DNA from: Streptomyces sp. NBC_01446
GTDB taxonomy: Bacteria > Actinomycetota > Actinomycetes > Streptomycetales > Streptomycetaceae
Length of the DNA stretch: 64,000 nt
Assembly: GCF_026340095.1 (NCBI RefSeq)
Contig: NZ_JAPEPO010000001.1
Location: forward strand, 7,646,501-7,710,500
Direction of reading: 5' to 3'
Part shown: one piece after another, positions 7,355 to 16,363 of the stretch
Layout of the letters: every line of letters starts with the position of its first letter
How positions within the stretch are numbered: position 1 is the first letter of the stretch
Notes under the pieces: model-generated
Told to the model about the DNA's origin: nothing
Seen by the model: only the letters and a program-made list of their open reading frames with translations
Databases searched by the model: none
Made by a program: the position numbers and the translations under genes

Positions 7355-8381
7355 ATCCGCGAAGGCGGCACCCCGCACGGCGGTCCTCACCGTGGAAGGG
7401 CTCGACGTCACCGTCGGCCCCGGAGTCCGGGCCGTCCGCGAGGTGTCTTTCACCCTCGAGCGCGGCGAAGCCGTCGGCCTGGTGGGCGAGTCGGGCAGCG
7501 GCAAGAGCCTGACCTGCCGCTCCGTACTGGGCGTGCTGGCCGCGGGATGCGAGATACCGGCCGGCCGCATCACCCTGGGCGGAAGCGCGGGTGAGCAGGA
7601 CGACCTCACCACGTTCACCCGTACCCAGTGGGACGCTGTACGGGGCAAGCGCGTCGGCGCCGTATTCCAGGACCCCGCCTCGTTTCTCAACCCCTCCCTC
7701 ACCGTCGGCAGGCAGCTCTCCGAGCAGCTCCGGGTCGGGAGCGGACTGCCCCGCTCCGACGCGCGCAGCCGCGCGGTCGAGCTGTTCACGGCCGTCGGAC
7801 TCCACCGCCCTGACGAGGTCTACCACCAGTACCCCTACGAGCTGTCCGGCGGAATGCTCCAACGGGTCCTCATCGCCATCGCCGTGTCCTGCGCACCCGA
7901 ACTGCTCATCGCCGACGAGGCCACCACTGCCCTCGACGTCGTCATCCAGGCCGAGATCCTCGAACTCCTCAACCGCCTCAGGACGGAACAGGGCCTGGCC
8001 CTGCTCCTGGTAACCCATGACCTCGCCGTCGTCGCCGAGAGCTGCGACCGGATTCTCGTGATGTACGCGGGGGAGATCGTCGAGGACGGGCCCACAGCCG
8101 AAGTCCTCGCCACCCCCGCCCACCCGTACACCGAGGCGCTGCTGCGCGTCGCGTCGATCGGCGCCTGGGAACGACGCGACCTGGAGATCATCCCCGGACG
8201 CCCGCCCGAGACCGGTGCGGAACTGCCCGGCTGCCGGTTCGCCGACCGCTGCGCGTACGCCGCCCAGCAGTGCACAGCGGGCCCCGTCGCCCTGCACGCC
8301 CTGGGCGACCACCGCCGGGCCCGCTGCCTGCGGCCCGCCGGACTGCTCGACGAGCAGGTCAAGGAAGAGGCCCACGCATGA
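7338..8381 (+). CDS. ABC transporter ATP-binding protein, DppD-like
   Basis: 347 residues from a GTG at 7338, chosen because AGGAGG stands nine bases upstream and the product begins close to the first beta strand (TAVLTVEGLDVTV). Walker A is GESGSGKS, the Q-loop AVFQDPASFL, the signature LSGGMLQR, and Walker B LLIADEATTALD. The C-terminal oligopeptide-transporter domain ends with PGCRFADRCAYAAQQC, the cysteine-rich motif that in this subfamily can hold an iron-sulfur cluster. It powers the importer with the next gene, which it overlaps by ATGA. Confidence 0.92.
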   Translation: MSQPAESAKAAPRTAVLTVEGLDVTVGPGVRAVREVSFTLERGEAVGLVGESGSGKSLTCRSVLGVLAAGCEIPAGRITLGGSAGEQDDLTTFTRTQWDAVRGKRVGAVFQDPASFLNPSLTVGRQLSEQLRVGSGLPRSDARSRAVELFTAVGLHRPDEVYHQYPYELSGGMLQRVLIAIAVSCAPELLIADEATTALDVVIQAEILELLNRLRTEQGLALLLVTHDLAVVAESCDRILVMYAGEIVEDGPTAEVLATPAHPYTEALLRVASIGAWERRDLEIIPGRPPETGAELPGCRFADRCAYAAQQCTAGPVALHALGDHRRARCLRPAGLLDEQVKEEAHA

Positions 8382-9487
8382 GTTCCCCTACGGCTTCGCA
8401 TACGACTCCGAGCGCCACTACTCACACAACACCCGCCGCGGCACCGGGCCTCGCCCCCGAGAGAAAGGGACCGGCACCCCTCCTGGAACTCGCGGGTCTC
8501 AACGTCTCCTTCGGCCGCCGGGCCACCTCCCTGCGCCGCGCCGGCCGGACCCGAGTTCTGGCCGGCATCGATCTCGCCATCGGGCCCGGAGAGATCCTCG
8601 GCATCATCGGCGAGACCGGATCCGGCAAGACGACCCTGGCCCGGGCGACCGTCGGCCTCGTACGGCCCGACGCCGGGCGGATCGTCTTCGACGGCCAGGA
8701 TCTGACGCAGCTCGACCGGTCAGGCCTGCGGGAGTTCCGGCGCTCGGGACGCGTGCAGTACATGTTTCAGGACCCGCTGCGCTCTCAGGACCCGGAACTG
8801 ACCGTGCGGCAGATCGTTGCCGAGCCACTCGCCGCGGTCGGTGCGCTCACCCGGCAGGGGCGCGCCGAGCGGGCCGACCAGGCGCTGACCCTTGTGGGGC
8901 TCGATGCCGAGGCCTTGGGCGGGCGCACCCCAGGCCAGATCTCCGGCGGACAGCGCCAGCGCGTCTCGCTGGCCCGCGCCATCGTCACCCGGCCGCGTCT
9001 GCTGCTCAGCGACGAACCGGTGAGCGCCCTCGACGCATCCAACCGGAACCTCGTACTGAGCCTCCTCGACCGGCTCCGCCGTGAACTCGGACTCGCGGTC
9101 GTCGTCATCTCGCACGACCTCAGCTCGCTGGCCGGCATCGCCGACCGGGTGGCCGTCCTCTATCGCGGGCGTCTCGTCGAACAGGGCCCCATCGGTGAGG
9201 TGCTGGACCACCCCCTGCACCCGTACACCGCTCTGCTGACCGCGTCGGCCCCCAGCGTCCGCCGCGAACACCGGCTGCTGCCGTCCCAGTTGCGCGCGCC
9301 CGCGGCGTCCAGCGGCACACAGTCGTGGCCGGACGACGAGGGTTGCGTCTTCGCGCAGCACTGCCGATTCGCCGACGACGCCTGCCGTGCGGAGCCTCGG
9401 CCCGGCGCCGTCACGGACACACCGGCCTCGGCCGCGTATGCCGTCGCCTGCCACCACACCGCTACCTGGCGCGACCAGCTCGGCTGA
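8378..9487 (+). CDS. ABC transporter ATP-binding protein, DppF-like
   Basis: 369 residues, coupled by ATGA at 8378. A 35-residue Thr/Ala/Pro-rich lead precedes the domain. Walker A is GETGSGKT, Q-loop YMFQDPLRSQDP, signature ISGGQRQR, and Walker B LLLSDEPVSALD. The C-terminal domain retains cysteines (EGCVFAQHCRFADDAC), similar to the DppD partner. The two ATPases together form the motor of the importer. A 43-base gap follows, with TTGGAGA as ribosome binding site for the first monooxygenase, so the operon very likely continues. Confidence 0.92.
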   Translation: MSSPTASHTTPSATTHTTPAAAPGLAPERKGPAPLLELAGLNVSFGRRATSLRRAGRTRVLAGIDLAIGPGEILGIIGETGSGKTTLARATVGLVRPDAGRIVFDGQDLTQLDRSGLREFRRSGRVQYMFQDPLRSQDPELTVRQIVAEPLAAVGALTRQGRAERADQALTLVGLDAEALGGRTPGQISGGQRQRVSLARAIVTRPRLLLSDEPVSALDASNRNLVLSLLDRLRRELGLAVVVISHDLSSLAGIADRVAVLYRGRLVEQGPIGEVLDHPLHPYTALLTASAPSVRREHRLLPSQLRAPAASSGTQSWPDDEGCVFAQHCRFADDACRAEPRPGAVTDTPASAAYAVACHHTATWRDQLG

Positions 9488-9530
9488 CCGCCCCGTCCGC
9501 CACCTCCCACTTCTTCTTGGAGAACCACCC

Positions 9531-10688
9531 ATGAGCATCGAATTCATCGGCATCGCCGCGACACAGGAGACCAGCGAGAGCGGCTCAAGCACCCCGGCCC
9601 CCGCCGCCACCACGCGTGACGCCATCTCCGCCCAGACCGAAGCGGGCAGCGCACGCGGCCCCGTCGTCCAGCCCGCCTACCTGCGGGCGCTCGCCCAGGC
9701 CCACGAGGCCTCCGGCTTCGACCGGGTCCTGGTCGCGCACTCCTCCGCCAGCCCGGACGGATTCACCGTCGCCGACCAGATCCTCAGCCACACCGACCGC
9801 CTCGGCGTCCTTCTCGCACACCGCCCCGGCTTCGTCGCCCCGACCCTGGCGGCCCGGAAGTTCGCCACGCTCGACGCATTCCATCCCGGCCGCGTCGCGC
9901 TCCATGTCATCACCGGTGGCGACGACGCCGACCAGGCACGCGACGGTGACTTCAGTGACAAGCCGACCCGCTACCGCCGCACCGACGACTTCCTGGACGT
10001 CGTGCGCAAGGAGTGGACCGCCGCCGAACCCTTCGACCACGAAGGCGACTTCTACCGGGTCGCGGGCGGTCTGTCCGCCGTGCGCCCGGCCTCGCCCATC
10101 CCCGTCTACTTCGGCGGTGCCTCCGAGGACGCCGTTCGCGTCGGCGGCAAACACGCCGACGTCTACGCCTTCTGGGGCGAACCCCTCGCAGGAATCGCCG
10201 AACGTATCCGCGAGGTACGGGCCGCGGCGGCGCCGTACGGCCGGGACCCCCGCTTCAGCGTCAGCCTCCGACCGATCCCGGCCGCGACCGAGGCCGAGGC
10301 CTGGGACCGGGCCCGCGAGATCCTGCGACTGACCAAGGAGCGCGCAGAAGAGGCCCGCAAGGCGTTCAACCTCGACCACGCCGAACAGCGCGGTTCCCAG
10401 CGGCTCCTGGAGTACGCGGCCCAGGGAGAGGTGCACGACAAGCGGCTCTGGACCGCCATCGCCAAGACCACCGGCGCCGCGGGCAACTCCACTGCATTGG
10501 TGGGAAGTTACGAGCAGGTCGCCGAATCCCTGCTCGACTATGTCTCCCTCGGTGTGAGCACACTCCTGATCCGCGGCTTCTCACCGCTCGCCGATGCCCG
10601 TGACTACGGCACCCTGATCGATCTGGTGCGCGCCGGCGCGGACCGGACGGCGGCCCTCAACACCCCGGAAGCCGCGGTCCCCGCATGA
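9531..10688 (+). CDS. SsuD-like flavin-dependent monooxygenase (LLM family), copy 1
   Basis: 385 residues, start ATG 9531 after TTGGAGA. It begins SIEFIGIAAT; the luciferase-like TIM barrel includes GFDRVLVAHSSASPDGFTVA, LLAHRPGFVAPTLAARKFAT and VALHVITGGDDADQARDGD, all matching the alkanesulfonate-monooxygenase branch (SsuD and relatives). Such enzymes use FMNH2 and oxygen to split C-S bonds of sulfonates or sulfones and release sulfite. Compared with copy 2 at 14350, it has an extra Ala/Thr-rich insertion of about 25 residues after residue 15. The flavin reductase at 16364 would supply FMNH2. It overlaps the molybdoenzyme gene by ATGA. Confidence 0.88.
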   Translation: MSIEFIGIAATQETSESGSSTPAPAATTRDAISAQTEAGSARGPVVQPAYLRALAQAHEASGFDRVLVAHSSASPDGFTVADQILSHTDRLGVLLAHRPGFVAPTLAARKFATLDAFHPGRVALHVITGGDDADQARDGDFSDKPTRYRRTDDFLDVVRKEWTAAEPFDHEGDFYRVAGGLSAVRPASPIPVYFGGASEDAVRVGGKHADVYAFWGEPLAGIAERIREVRAAAAPYGRDPRFSVSLRPIPAATEAEAWDRAREILRLTKERAEEARKAFNLDHAEQRGSQRLLEYAAQGEVHDKRLWTAIAKTTGAAGNSTALVGSYEQVAESLLDYVSLGVSTLLIRGFSPLADARDYGTLIDLVRAGADRTAALNTPEAAVPA

Positions 10689-13090
10689 GCCCCGCCCCTT
10701 CGGCCCGTACCGTACCCGGGGAGTCCCGCAGAACTCCCGCAGCGGCCCGGCCGACGACCTCGCACTGGGGCGCCTACAGCGTCCACCCGGGCGACGACGG
10801 CTCGCTCGGGATCCTGCCGCACCCCGAGGACCCGTCACCGTCCCCGCTGCTGCGTAACATCGAGGGTGCACTGCGCCACCCCACGCGGGTACGTCGCCCC
10901 GCCGTGCGGCGCGGCTGGCTCGACCACGGGCCCGGTCCCACGGACCGGCGTGGCCGCGAACCGTTCGTCGAGGTGGGCTGGGACGAGGCCCTCGACCTGG
11001 TGGCCGCCGAACTTGCCCGCGTACGGGACGAACACGGACCTCAGGCCGTCTTCGGCGGCTCGTACGGCTGGGCCTCGGCCGGACGGTTCCACCACGCCCA
11101 GAGCCAACTCCACCGCTTCCTCTCCCAGTACGGCGGATACACCGCGTCCCGCAATTCCTACAGCCTCGGGGCCTCACTCGTTCTGCTGCCCCATCTGGTC
11201 GGAGCGACAGGCGCGGACGCCGTCCTGCGATCCGCTTCCAGCTGGCCGACGATCGCCGAACACACCGAGCTGATCGTTGCGTTCGGCGGCATACCGGCCA
11301 AGAACGTGCACGTCACACCCGGCGGGGTGACGCGGCACACCACCCCGGGGCATCTCGACGCGCTGGCTGCCGCGGGCACGCACGTCGCCCTCGTCAGCCC
11401 GCTCCGAGCCGACCTGCCACCCGGACCCGACACCACCTGGTACCCGGTCGTGCCCGCCACCGACACCGCACTCATGCTCGGCCTCGCCCACACCCTGCTC
11501 TCCGAGAACCTGCACGACCGTGCCTTCCTCGACCGCTGCACCACCGGTTTCGAGACCTTCACCCACTACCTGGAAGGGCGCCACGACGGCATCACGAAGG
11601 ATGCCGACTGGGCAGCCGCGATCTGCGGAATCGACGCCGAGACCATCCGTGACCTGGCCCACCGGATGGCGGCCTCACGCACGCTGATCACCGTGACCTG
11701 GTCCCTGCAACGGGTCCAGCACGGCGAGCAGACGGTGTGGGCCGGACTCGCGCTCGCCGCGCTGCTCGGCCAGATCGGACTGCCCGGCGGCGGCTTCGGC
11801 CACGGCTACGGTTCGATGGGCGACGTGGGCGACCACGGCCCGCAGGTACGGCTGCCCCATCTTCCCCAAGGCCCCAACCCCGTATCCGAGTTCATACCCT
11901 GCGCCCGGATCGCCGATCTGCTGCTGCACCCCGGTGCGAGCTACGACTACGACGGGGAACGCCGCACCTACCCCGACATCAGGCTCGTCCACTGGGCCGG
12001 CGGCAATCCTTTCCACCACCACCAGGACCTCGGCCGGCTGCGCCGCGCCTTCGGCCGCCCCGACACAGTCGTCGTCCATGAACCGCACTGGACAGCCACG
12101 GCCCGGCATGCCGACATCGTGTTGCCCGTCACGACCACGCTCGAACGCGAGGACATCGGCGGCGGCCGTCGCGACACCCACCTGATCGCCATGCACCAGG
12201 CCATCGACCCGGTGGGGGAGGCCCGCGACGACCACGCGATCCTCGCCGGGCTCGCCGCACGCCTCGGCTTCGCCGAACGCTTCACCGAGGGCCGCACCCT
12301 CCGCCAGTGGCTGGAGCACCTCTACGACAACTGGCGCGACACCCTGCGCGCCGACGGGGCGACCGTGCCCGCCTTCGACGCGTTCTGGACGACCGGTCAA
12401 CTCCGACTCCCCTCCGGGCCGAGCCACTTCACCCTCTTCGAGGACTTCCGTCGCGACCCGCAACGCCACCCGCTGGACACACCGAGCGGCCGCATCGAGA
12501 TCGCCTCGGCCACCCTCGACGCACTGCGTCTGGACGACTGCCCCGGACACCCCACCTGGCTCGAACCCGATGAATGGCCGGGCTCACCCACGTCGGAACG
12601 TCACCCCCTGCTCCTGATCGCCAACCAGCCCACCACCCGCCTGCACAGTCAGTACGACATGGGCGCACTCAGCCTCGGTGCCAAGGTCGCCGACCGCGAA
12701 CCCGTGGAGATGCACCCCGCCGACGCGGCCGCCCGGGGCATCGCCGACGGCGATCTCGTACGGATCTTCAACGATCGTGGCGCGGTACTCGCCGGAGCCG
12801 TACGGACCGAGGGCCTGCGCCGAGGTGTACTGCGGCTGCCCACCGGGGCGTGGTTCGACCCCGCACCCGACACCCCGGACAGCCGGCCGCTGTGTGTGCA
12901 CGGCAACCCCAACACCCTGACCGCCGACCTCCCCACCTCACGCCTCACCCAGGGATGCACCGGGCAGCACGCACTGGTCGAGATGGAGAGGTACGAGGGG
13001 GAGCCGCCGCCGGTCACGGTGCGCAACCCACCACCACTGCTCGAACGCACTGCCCGCACCGCGCACACCGACCGGCCGGAGACCCCGTGA
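10685..13090 (+). CDS. Molybdopterin oxidoreductase of the DMSO/biotin-sulfoxide reductase family
   Basis: 801 residues. After a 25-residue lead the sequence runs SHWGAYSVHP, then FGGSYGWASAGRFHHAQSQL and RNSYSLGASLVLLPHLVG. This last motif places a serine (Ser160) at the position that ligates molybdenum in DMSO/TMAO/biotin-sulfoxide reductases, so the protein belongs to that branch. No Tat signal or N-terminal CxxC-type iron-sulfur motif is present, as in the cytoplasmic BisC enzyme. It would reduce an S-oxide to a thioether (or the reverse). The C-terminal cofactor-binding domain (LIANQPTTRLHSQYDMG, TQGCTGQHALVEM) is intact. A sulfoxide reductase inside a monooxygenase operon suggests the substrate passes through a sulfoxide. 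Confidence 0.88.
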   Translation: MSPAPSARTVPGESRRTPAAARPTTSHWGAYSVHPGDDGSLGILPHPEDPSPSPLLRNIEGALRHPTRVRRPAVRRGWLDHGPGPTDRRGREPFVEVGWDEALDLVAAELARVRDEHGPQAVFGGSYGWASAGRFHHAQSQLHRFLSQYGGYTASRNSYSLGASLVLLPHLVGATGADAVLRSASSWPTIAEHTELIVAFGGIPAKNVHVTPGGVTRHTTPGHLDALAAAGTHVALVSPLRADLPPGPDTTWYPVVPATDTALMLGLAHTLLSENLHDRAFLDRCTTGFETFTHYLEGRHDGITKDADWAAAICGIDAETIRDLAHRMAASRTLITVTWSLQRVQHGEQTVWAGLALAALLGQIGLPGGGFGHGYGSMGDVGDHGPQVRLPHLPQGPNPVSEFIPCARIADLLLHPGASYDYDGERRTYPDIRLVHWAGGNPFHHHQDLGRLRRAFGRPDTVVVHEPHWTATARHADIVLPVTTTLEREDIGGGRRDTHLIAMHQAIDPVGEARDDHAILAGLAARLGFAERFTEGRTLRQWLEHLYDNWRDTLRADGATVPAFDAFWTTGQLRLPSGPSHFTLFEDFRRDPQRHPLDTPSGRIEIASATLDALRLDDCPGHPTWLEPDEWPGSPTSERHPLLLIANQPTTRLHSQYDMGALSLGAKVADREPVEMHPADAAARGIADGDLVRIFNDRGAVLAGAVRTEGLRRGVLRLPTGAWFDPAPDTPDSRPLCVHGNPNTLTADLPTSRLTQGCTGQHALVEMERYEGEPPPVTVRNPPPLLERTARTAHTDRPETP

Positions 13091-14346
13091 CCCGCACCGT
13101 CCCCAGCACGAGAAGCCCACAACCGCCTCACACCCGCGACCGCTCCGGCACCCTGCCGCCGCTCGACCTCGACCGGCTCCCGGTAGTCACCAGCGCGCTC
13201 GCCGCGCGTGCCGAGGAGCACGACCGCGACGCCACCTTCCCGGCCAAGGGCTTCGCACTCGCCCACGAGGCCGGCCTACTCACCGCCACCGTCGCCACCC
13301 GGCACGGCGGCCCCGGAGCCGGGCTCGCCGACACCGTCCACATCCTGGGCGCCCTCGGCGCAGGCGACCCCGCCGTCGCCCTCATCACCGCCATGACCCT
13401 GTTCACGCACGCCACCGAGGCTCGCACCCCCGGCTGGCCGGCTCCCCACTACACCGACCTCCTCCGCGCCTCCGCCGACGGCCCGGCCCTCGTGAACGCG
13501 CTGCGCGTCGAACCCGAGCTCGGCAGCCCCGTCCGCGGCGGCCTGCCAGCCACCACCGCCCGCCGTGACGGCGAGAACTGGCTGCTGACCGGCCGGAAGA
13601 TCTACTCCACGGGCGCCGTGGGACTCAGTCGGATGCTCGTCTTCGCCCGCACCGACGAGGACCCCGTCCGCGTCGGCACCTTCATCGTCAGGGCCGGCAG
13701 CCCCGGCCTGAGCATCGAACCCACCTGGGACCACGTGGGCTTGCGCGCCAGCCGCAGCGACGACGTCGTCCTGGACTCCGTACGCGTCCCCGTCGGTGAC
13801 GTGATCGGGCTCGGCGCGCCCGGTCCCACCCCCGGCGCCCGCCCCGACCCGGTGACCGGCGCCTGGAACGCGCTCGGCCTCACCGCTCTCTACCTCGGCG
13901 TTGCGAGCGCGGCACGTGACTGGCTCCTGGGCTTCCTGCACGAACGCACCCCCAGTGCACTCGGCGCGCCGCTCGCGACCCTGCCGCGCTTCCAGACCGC
14001 CGTCGGCGAGATCGAGACCGCGCTCACCGGTGCCTCCACACTCGTCGAGGCGCTCGCCGCCCGGATAGATGCCGGCGAAGCGGGCCACGGGTACGACATC
14101 GAAGCCGCCGAGCAGGCCGGGATCGCGAAGGTGCTCGGGACCCGCGCCGCCATCGGGGCCGTGGAGCAGGCCGTCGCTCTCACCGGCAATCACGGCCTGA
14201 CCCGGGCCAACCCGCTCCAACGCCACTACCGCGATGTGCTCTGCAGCCGTGTGCACACGCCGCAGGACGACTCCGTACTCACTGCCACCGGCCGTGCCGC
14301 GCTCGCCCGCGCGCTCGACCGAGGCCTCGCACCGAAAGGCAACTGA
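13087..14346 (+). CDS. Acyl-CoA-dehydrogenase-fold flavoprotein (SfnB/DszC-like)
   Basis: 419 residues from GTG 13087, overlapping the previous stop (GTGA). The N-terminal helical domain contains FALAHEAGLLTATVATRHGG and the middle beta-domain WLLTGRKIYSTGA, both standard for the acyl-CoA dehydrogenase fold; the C-terminal helices include ALTGNHGLTRANPLQRHYRD. This last motif and the sulfur-operon setting point to the monooxygenase-like branch (SfnB, DszC) that oxygenates sulfur compounds with reduced flavin, not to true acyl-CoA oxidation. The catalytic glutamate of acyl-CoA dehydrogenases is not evident. Substrate unknown. Confidence 0.82.
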   Translation: MTRTVPSTRSPQPPHTRDRSGTLPPLDLDRLPVVTSALAARAEEHDRDATFPAKGFALAHEAGLLTATVATRHGGPGAGLADTVHILGALGAGDPAVALITAMTLFTHATEARTPGWPAPHYTDLLRASADGPALVNALRVEPELGSPVRGGLPATTARRDGENWLLTGRKIYSTGAVGLSRMLVFARTDEDPVRVGTFIVRAGSPGLSIEPTWDHVGLRASRSDDVVLDSVRVPVGDVIGLGAPGPTPGARPDPVTGAWNALGLTALYLGVASAARDWLLGFLHERTPSALGAPLATLPRFQTAVGEIETALTGASTLVEALAARIDAGEAGHGYDIEAAEQAGIAKVLGTRAAIGAVEQAVALTGNHGLTRANPLQRHYRDVLCSRVHTPQDDSVLTATGRAALARALDRGLAPKGN

Positions 14347-14349
14347 AGC

Positions 14350-15528
14350 ATGACCACCCCGAACACCACGCCCGTCAGCCCGTCGACCTCGACAGCCGTG
14401 GAATTCATCGGCATGATCGGCACCAGCGACTCCTCAGAGACACGGCCCCCCACCGGCCCCCTGATCGACGCCGATTACACCACCCGTTTCGCCCGGGCCC
14501 ACGAGGACGCCGGCTTCGACCGCATCCTCATCGGTTACAGCTCAACCCGCCCCGACGGCGCCCAGGTCGCCGCTCATGTCGCCGCCCGCACCGAACGCCT
14601 CGGCCTGCTCATTGCCCACCGCCCCGGCTTCATCGCCCCCACCCTGGCCGCCCGCAGCTTCGCCACCCTCGACCAGTTCACCCGCGGCCGGATCGCGGTG
14701 CACACCATCACCGGCGGCAACGACACCGAACAGCGCAGGGACGGCGACTACCTCGACAAGGACGAGCGTTACGACCGCACCGACGAGTACCTGGGCATCC
14801 TGCGCCGCGCCTGGGCCTCCTCAGAACCCTTCAGCCATGAAGGCCGTCACTACCGCTTCGAGGACTACGGATCCGAGGTCCTGCCCTTCCGCGAAGCAGG
14901 CATCCCGATCTACTTCGGCGGGTCTTCCGAAGCCGCCTACCGCGTCGGGGGCAAGCACGCGGACACCTTCGCGCTGTGGGGCGAGCCGCTGGCCGAGACC
15001 GCCGAGCAGATCGCCTCCGTACGCGCCGCGGCGACCGCGGCCGGACGCAGCGAACCGCCCGGAATCAGCGTCTCGTTCCGCCCGATCCTCGCGCCGACGG
15101 AAGAACTGGCCTGGGAACGCGCCCACCGCATCCTCGACACCATCACATCCGGCGCGGGACGCCCCTTCTTCGAGCAGGCACGCCACCACAACGGCAACAC
15201 AAGCCCCCAGAACGCCGGTTCACAACGGCTGCTCGCCGCGGCCGCCAAGGCCGACCTCCACGACCGTGCCCTGTGGACCCCCACTGCCACGGCCACCGGA
15301 GCGGGCGGCAACACCACCGCACTCGTCGGCACCCCCGAGACGGTCGCACAAGCACTCCTCGACTACGTCGACATCGGCGCCACGACCCTCCTGATCCGCG
15401 GCTACGACCCGCTCGACGATGCCATCGACTACGGCCGTCACCTCCTCCCACTCGTCCGCCAGGAACTCGCCCACCGCAAGGCCACCGCACCCACGTCCGA
15501 CCTCACCCCCGCCGGAAGCGTCCGATGA
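14350..15528 (+). CDS. SsuD-like flavin-dependent monooxygenase (LLM family), copy 2
   Basis: 392 residues, ATG 14350 only three bases after the previous stop. It is a clear paralogue of the enzyme at 9531: EFIGMIGTSDSSET, GFDRILIGYSSTRPDGAQVA, LLIAHRPGFIAPTLAARSFA, and IAVHTITGGNDTEQRRDGDY. The two copies probably attack different but related organosulfur molecules or consecutive steps of one pathway. It depends on reduced flavin from the reductase at 16364. Its stop overlaps the start of the hydrolase gene by ATGA, so the operon stays tightly coupled. Confidence 0.88.
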   Translation: MTTPNTTPVSPSTSTAVEFIGMIGTSDSSETRPPTGPLIDADYTTRFARAHEDAGFDRILIGYSSTRPDGAQVAAHVAARTERLGLLIAHRPGFIAPTLAARSFATLDQFTRGRIAVHTITGGNDTEQRRDGDYLDKDERYDRTDEYLGILRRAWASSEPFSHEGRHYRFEDYGSEVLPFREAGIPIYFGGSSEAAYRVGGKHADTFALWGEPLAETAEQIASVRAAATAAGRSEPPGISVSFRPILAPTEELAWERAHRILDTITSGAGRPFFEQARHHNGNTSPQNAGSQRLLAAAAKADLHDRALWTPTATATGAGGNTTALVGTPETVAQALLDYVDIGATTLLIRGYDPLDDAIDYGRHLLPLVRQELAHRKATAPTSDLTPAGSVR

Positions 15529-16331
15529 CCGACCTCTTCACCGCCCCCACCACCACGACCCGCACCCCGCACGCCACATGGGAGCCGCCCGTCACCATCG
15601 CGACACGAGGCACCCTCCTGGTGCTCCCCGGACGAGGCGAACACCCCCTGGTGTACGAGCGGTTCGGCCGACGCCTCGCTGCAGACGGATACCTCGTACA
15701 TGTTCTCGGTACGCACCCTGAGAACCCCGCCGACGCAGTACGTGACCAGGCAGCCGCGGTCGCGGGCCCCGAGCCGGTGGCGCCGCTGGTCCTGGTGGGC
15801 AGTGACACCGGCGCCCTCCAAGCCCTGCACGCCGCGGCACTGAGCGATCCGTCGCTGCCTGTCGCCGGCGTCGTGGTTGCAGGCGCCGCACCGACCACCG
15901 ATCCGGATCGCGCGGTGGAAGTGAACGACGCGGCGTCGGCGTGGGACGACGAGCTCGCCGCCCGTACGGCCTGCCCCGCCCACCGCAAGCGGCTCACCGA
16001 CGACGCGTCCTTCTCCCGGGGCCGGCTCACCGACCCCGTACCGCATCACCTGCGTGCAGACGCCCATCCCGAGGTCCCCGCCCTGATCCTGCACGGCGCC
16101 GCCGACCCAGTGACCGCTGTGGAGCAGGCACGCGGGCTAGCAGGCCGGTTGCCCCGCACCACCCTGGGTGTTGTGCACGACGGCGTGCACGACGTACTCA
16201 ACGACGCCTCGCACCGCACCACCGCCGCCACTGTCGTGCTGTGGCTGGAACGGCTGCGCGCGGACCGACGGGACCTGCGCCCGATCCTCACCGTCGCCGA
16301 GGCGGACGGGAACTCCGCCGCGGGCGCCTGA
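15525..16331 (+). CDS. Alpha/beta hydrolase with Asp at the nucleophile position
   Basis: 268 residues, coupled by ATGA. The alpha/beta-hydrolase core is visible: strand and oxyanion region TLLVLPGRGEHPLVYERFG, nucleophile elbow VLVGSDTGALQAL (about residues 89-101), acid strand VPALILHGAADPVTA, and a C-terminal histidine in VVHDGVHDVL. The elbow pattern small-X-Nu-X-small gives G-S-D-T-G, so the nucleophile would be Asp94, as in haloalkane dehalogenases and epoxide hydrolases, and not the usual serine. If Ser93 served instead, the elbow would be out of register. It may hydrolyse an ester, thioester or halogen bond of the sulfur substrate. Confidence 0.75.
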   Translation: MTDLFTAPTTTTRTPHATWEPPVTIATRGTLLVLPGRGEHPLVYERFGRRLAADGYLVHVLGTHPENPADAVRDQAAAVAGPEPVAPLVLVGSDTGALQALHAAALSDPSLPVAGVVVAGAAPTTDPDRAVEVNDAASAWDDELAARTACPAHRKRLTDDASFSRGRLTDPVPHHLRADAHPEVPALILHGAADPVTAVEQARGLAGRLPRTTLGVVHDGVHDVLNDASHRTTAATVVLWLERLRADRRDLRPILTVAEADGNSAAGA

Positions 16332-16363
16332 CCTTGCATCCGCAGTACACGAAGGGAAGCGGC

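Noticed and set aside
12574..13086. Longer start for the acyl-CoA-dehydrogenase-like protein
   Set aside because: The added part is the shadow of the molybdoenzyme gene; GTG 13087 overlaps its stop in normal operon fashion.
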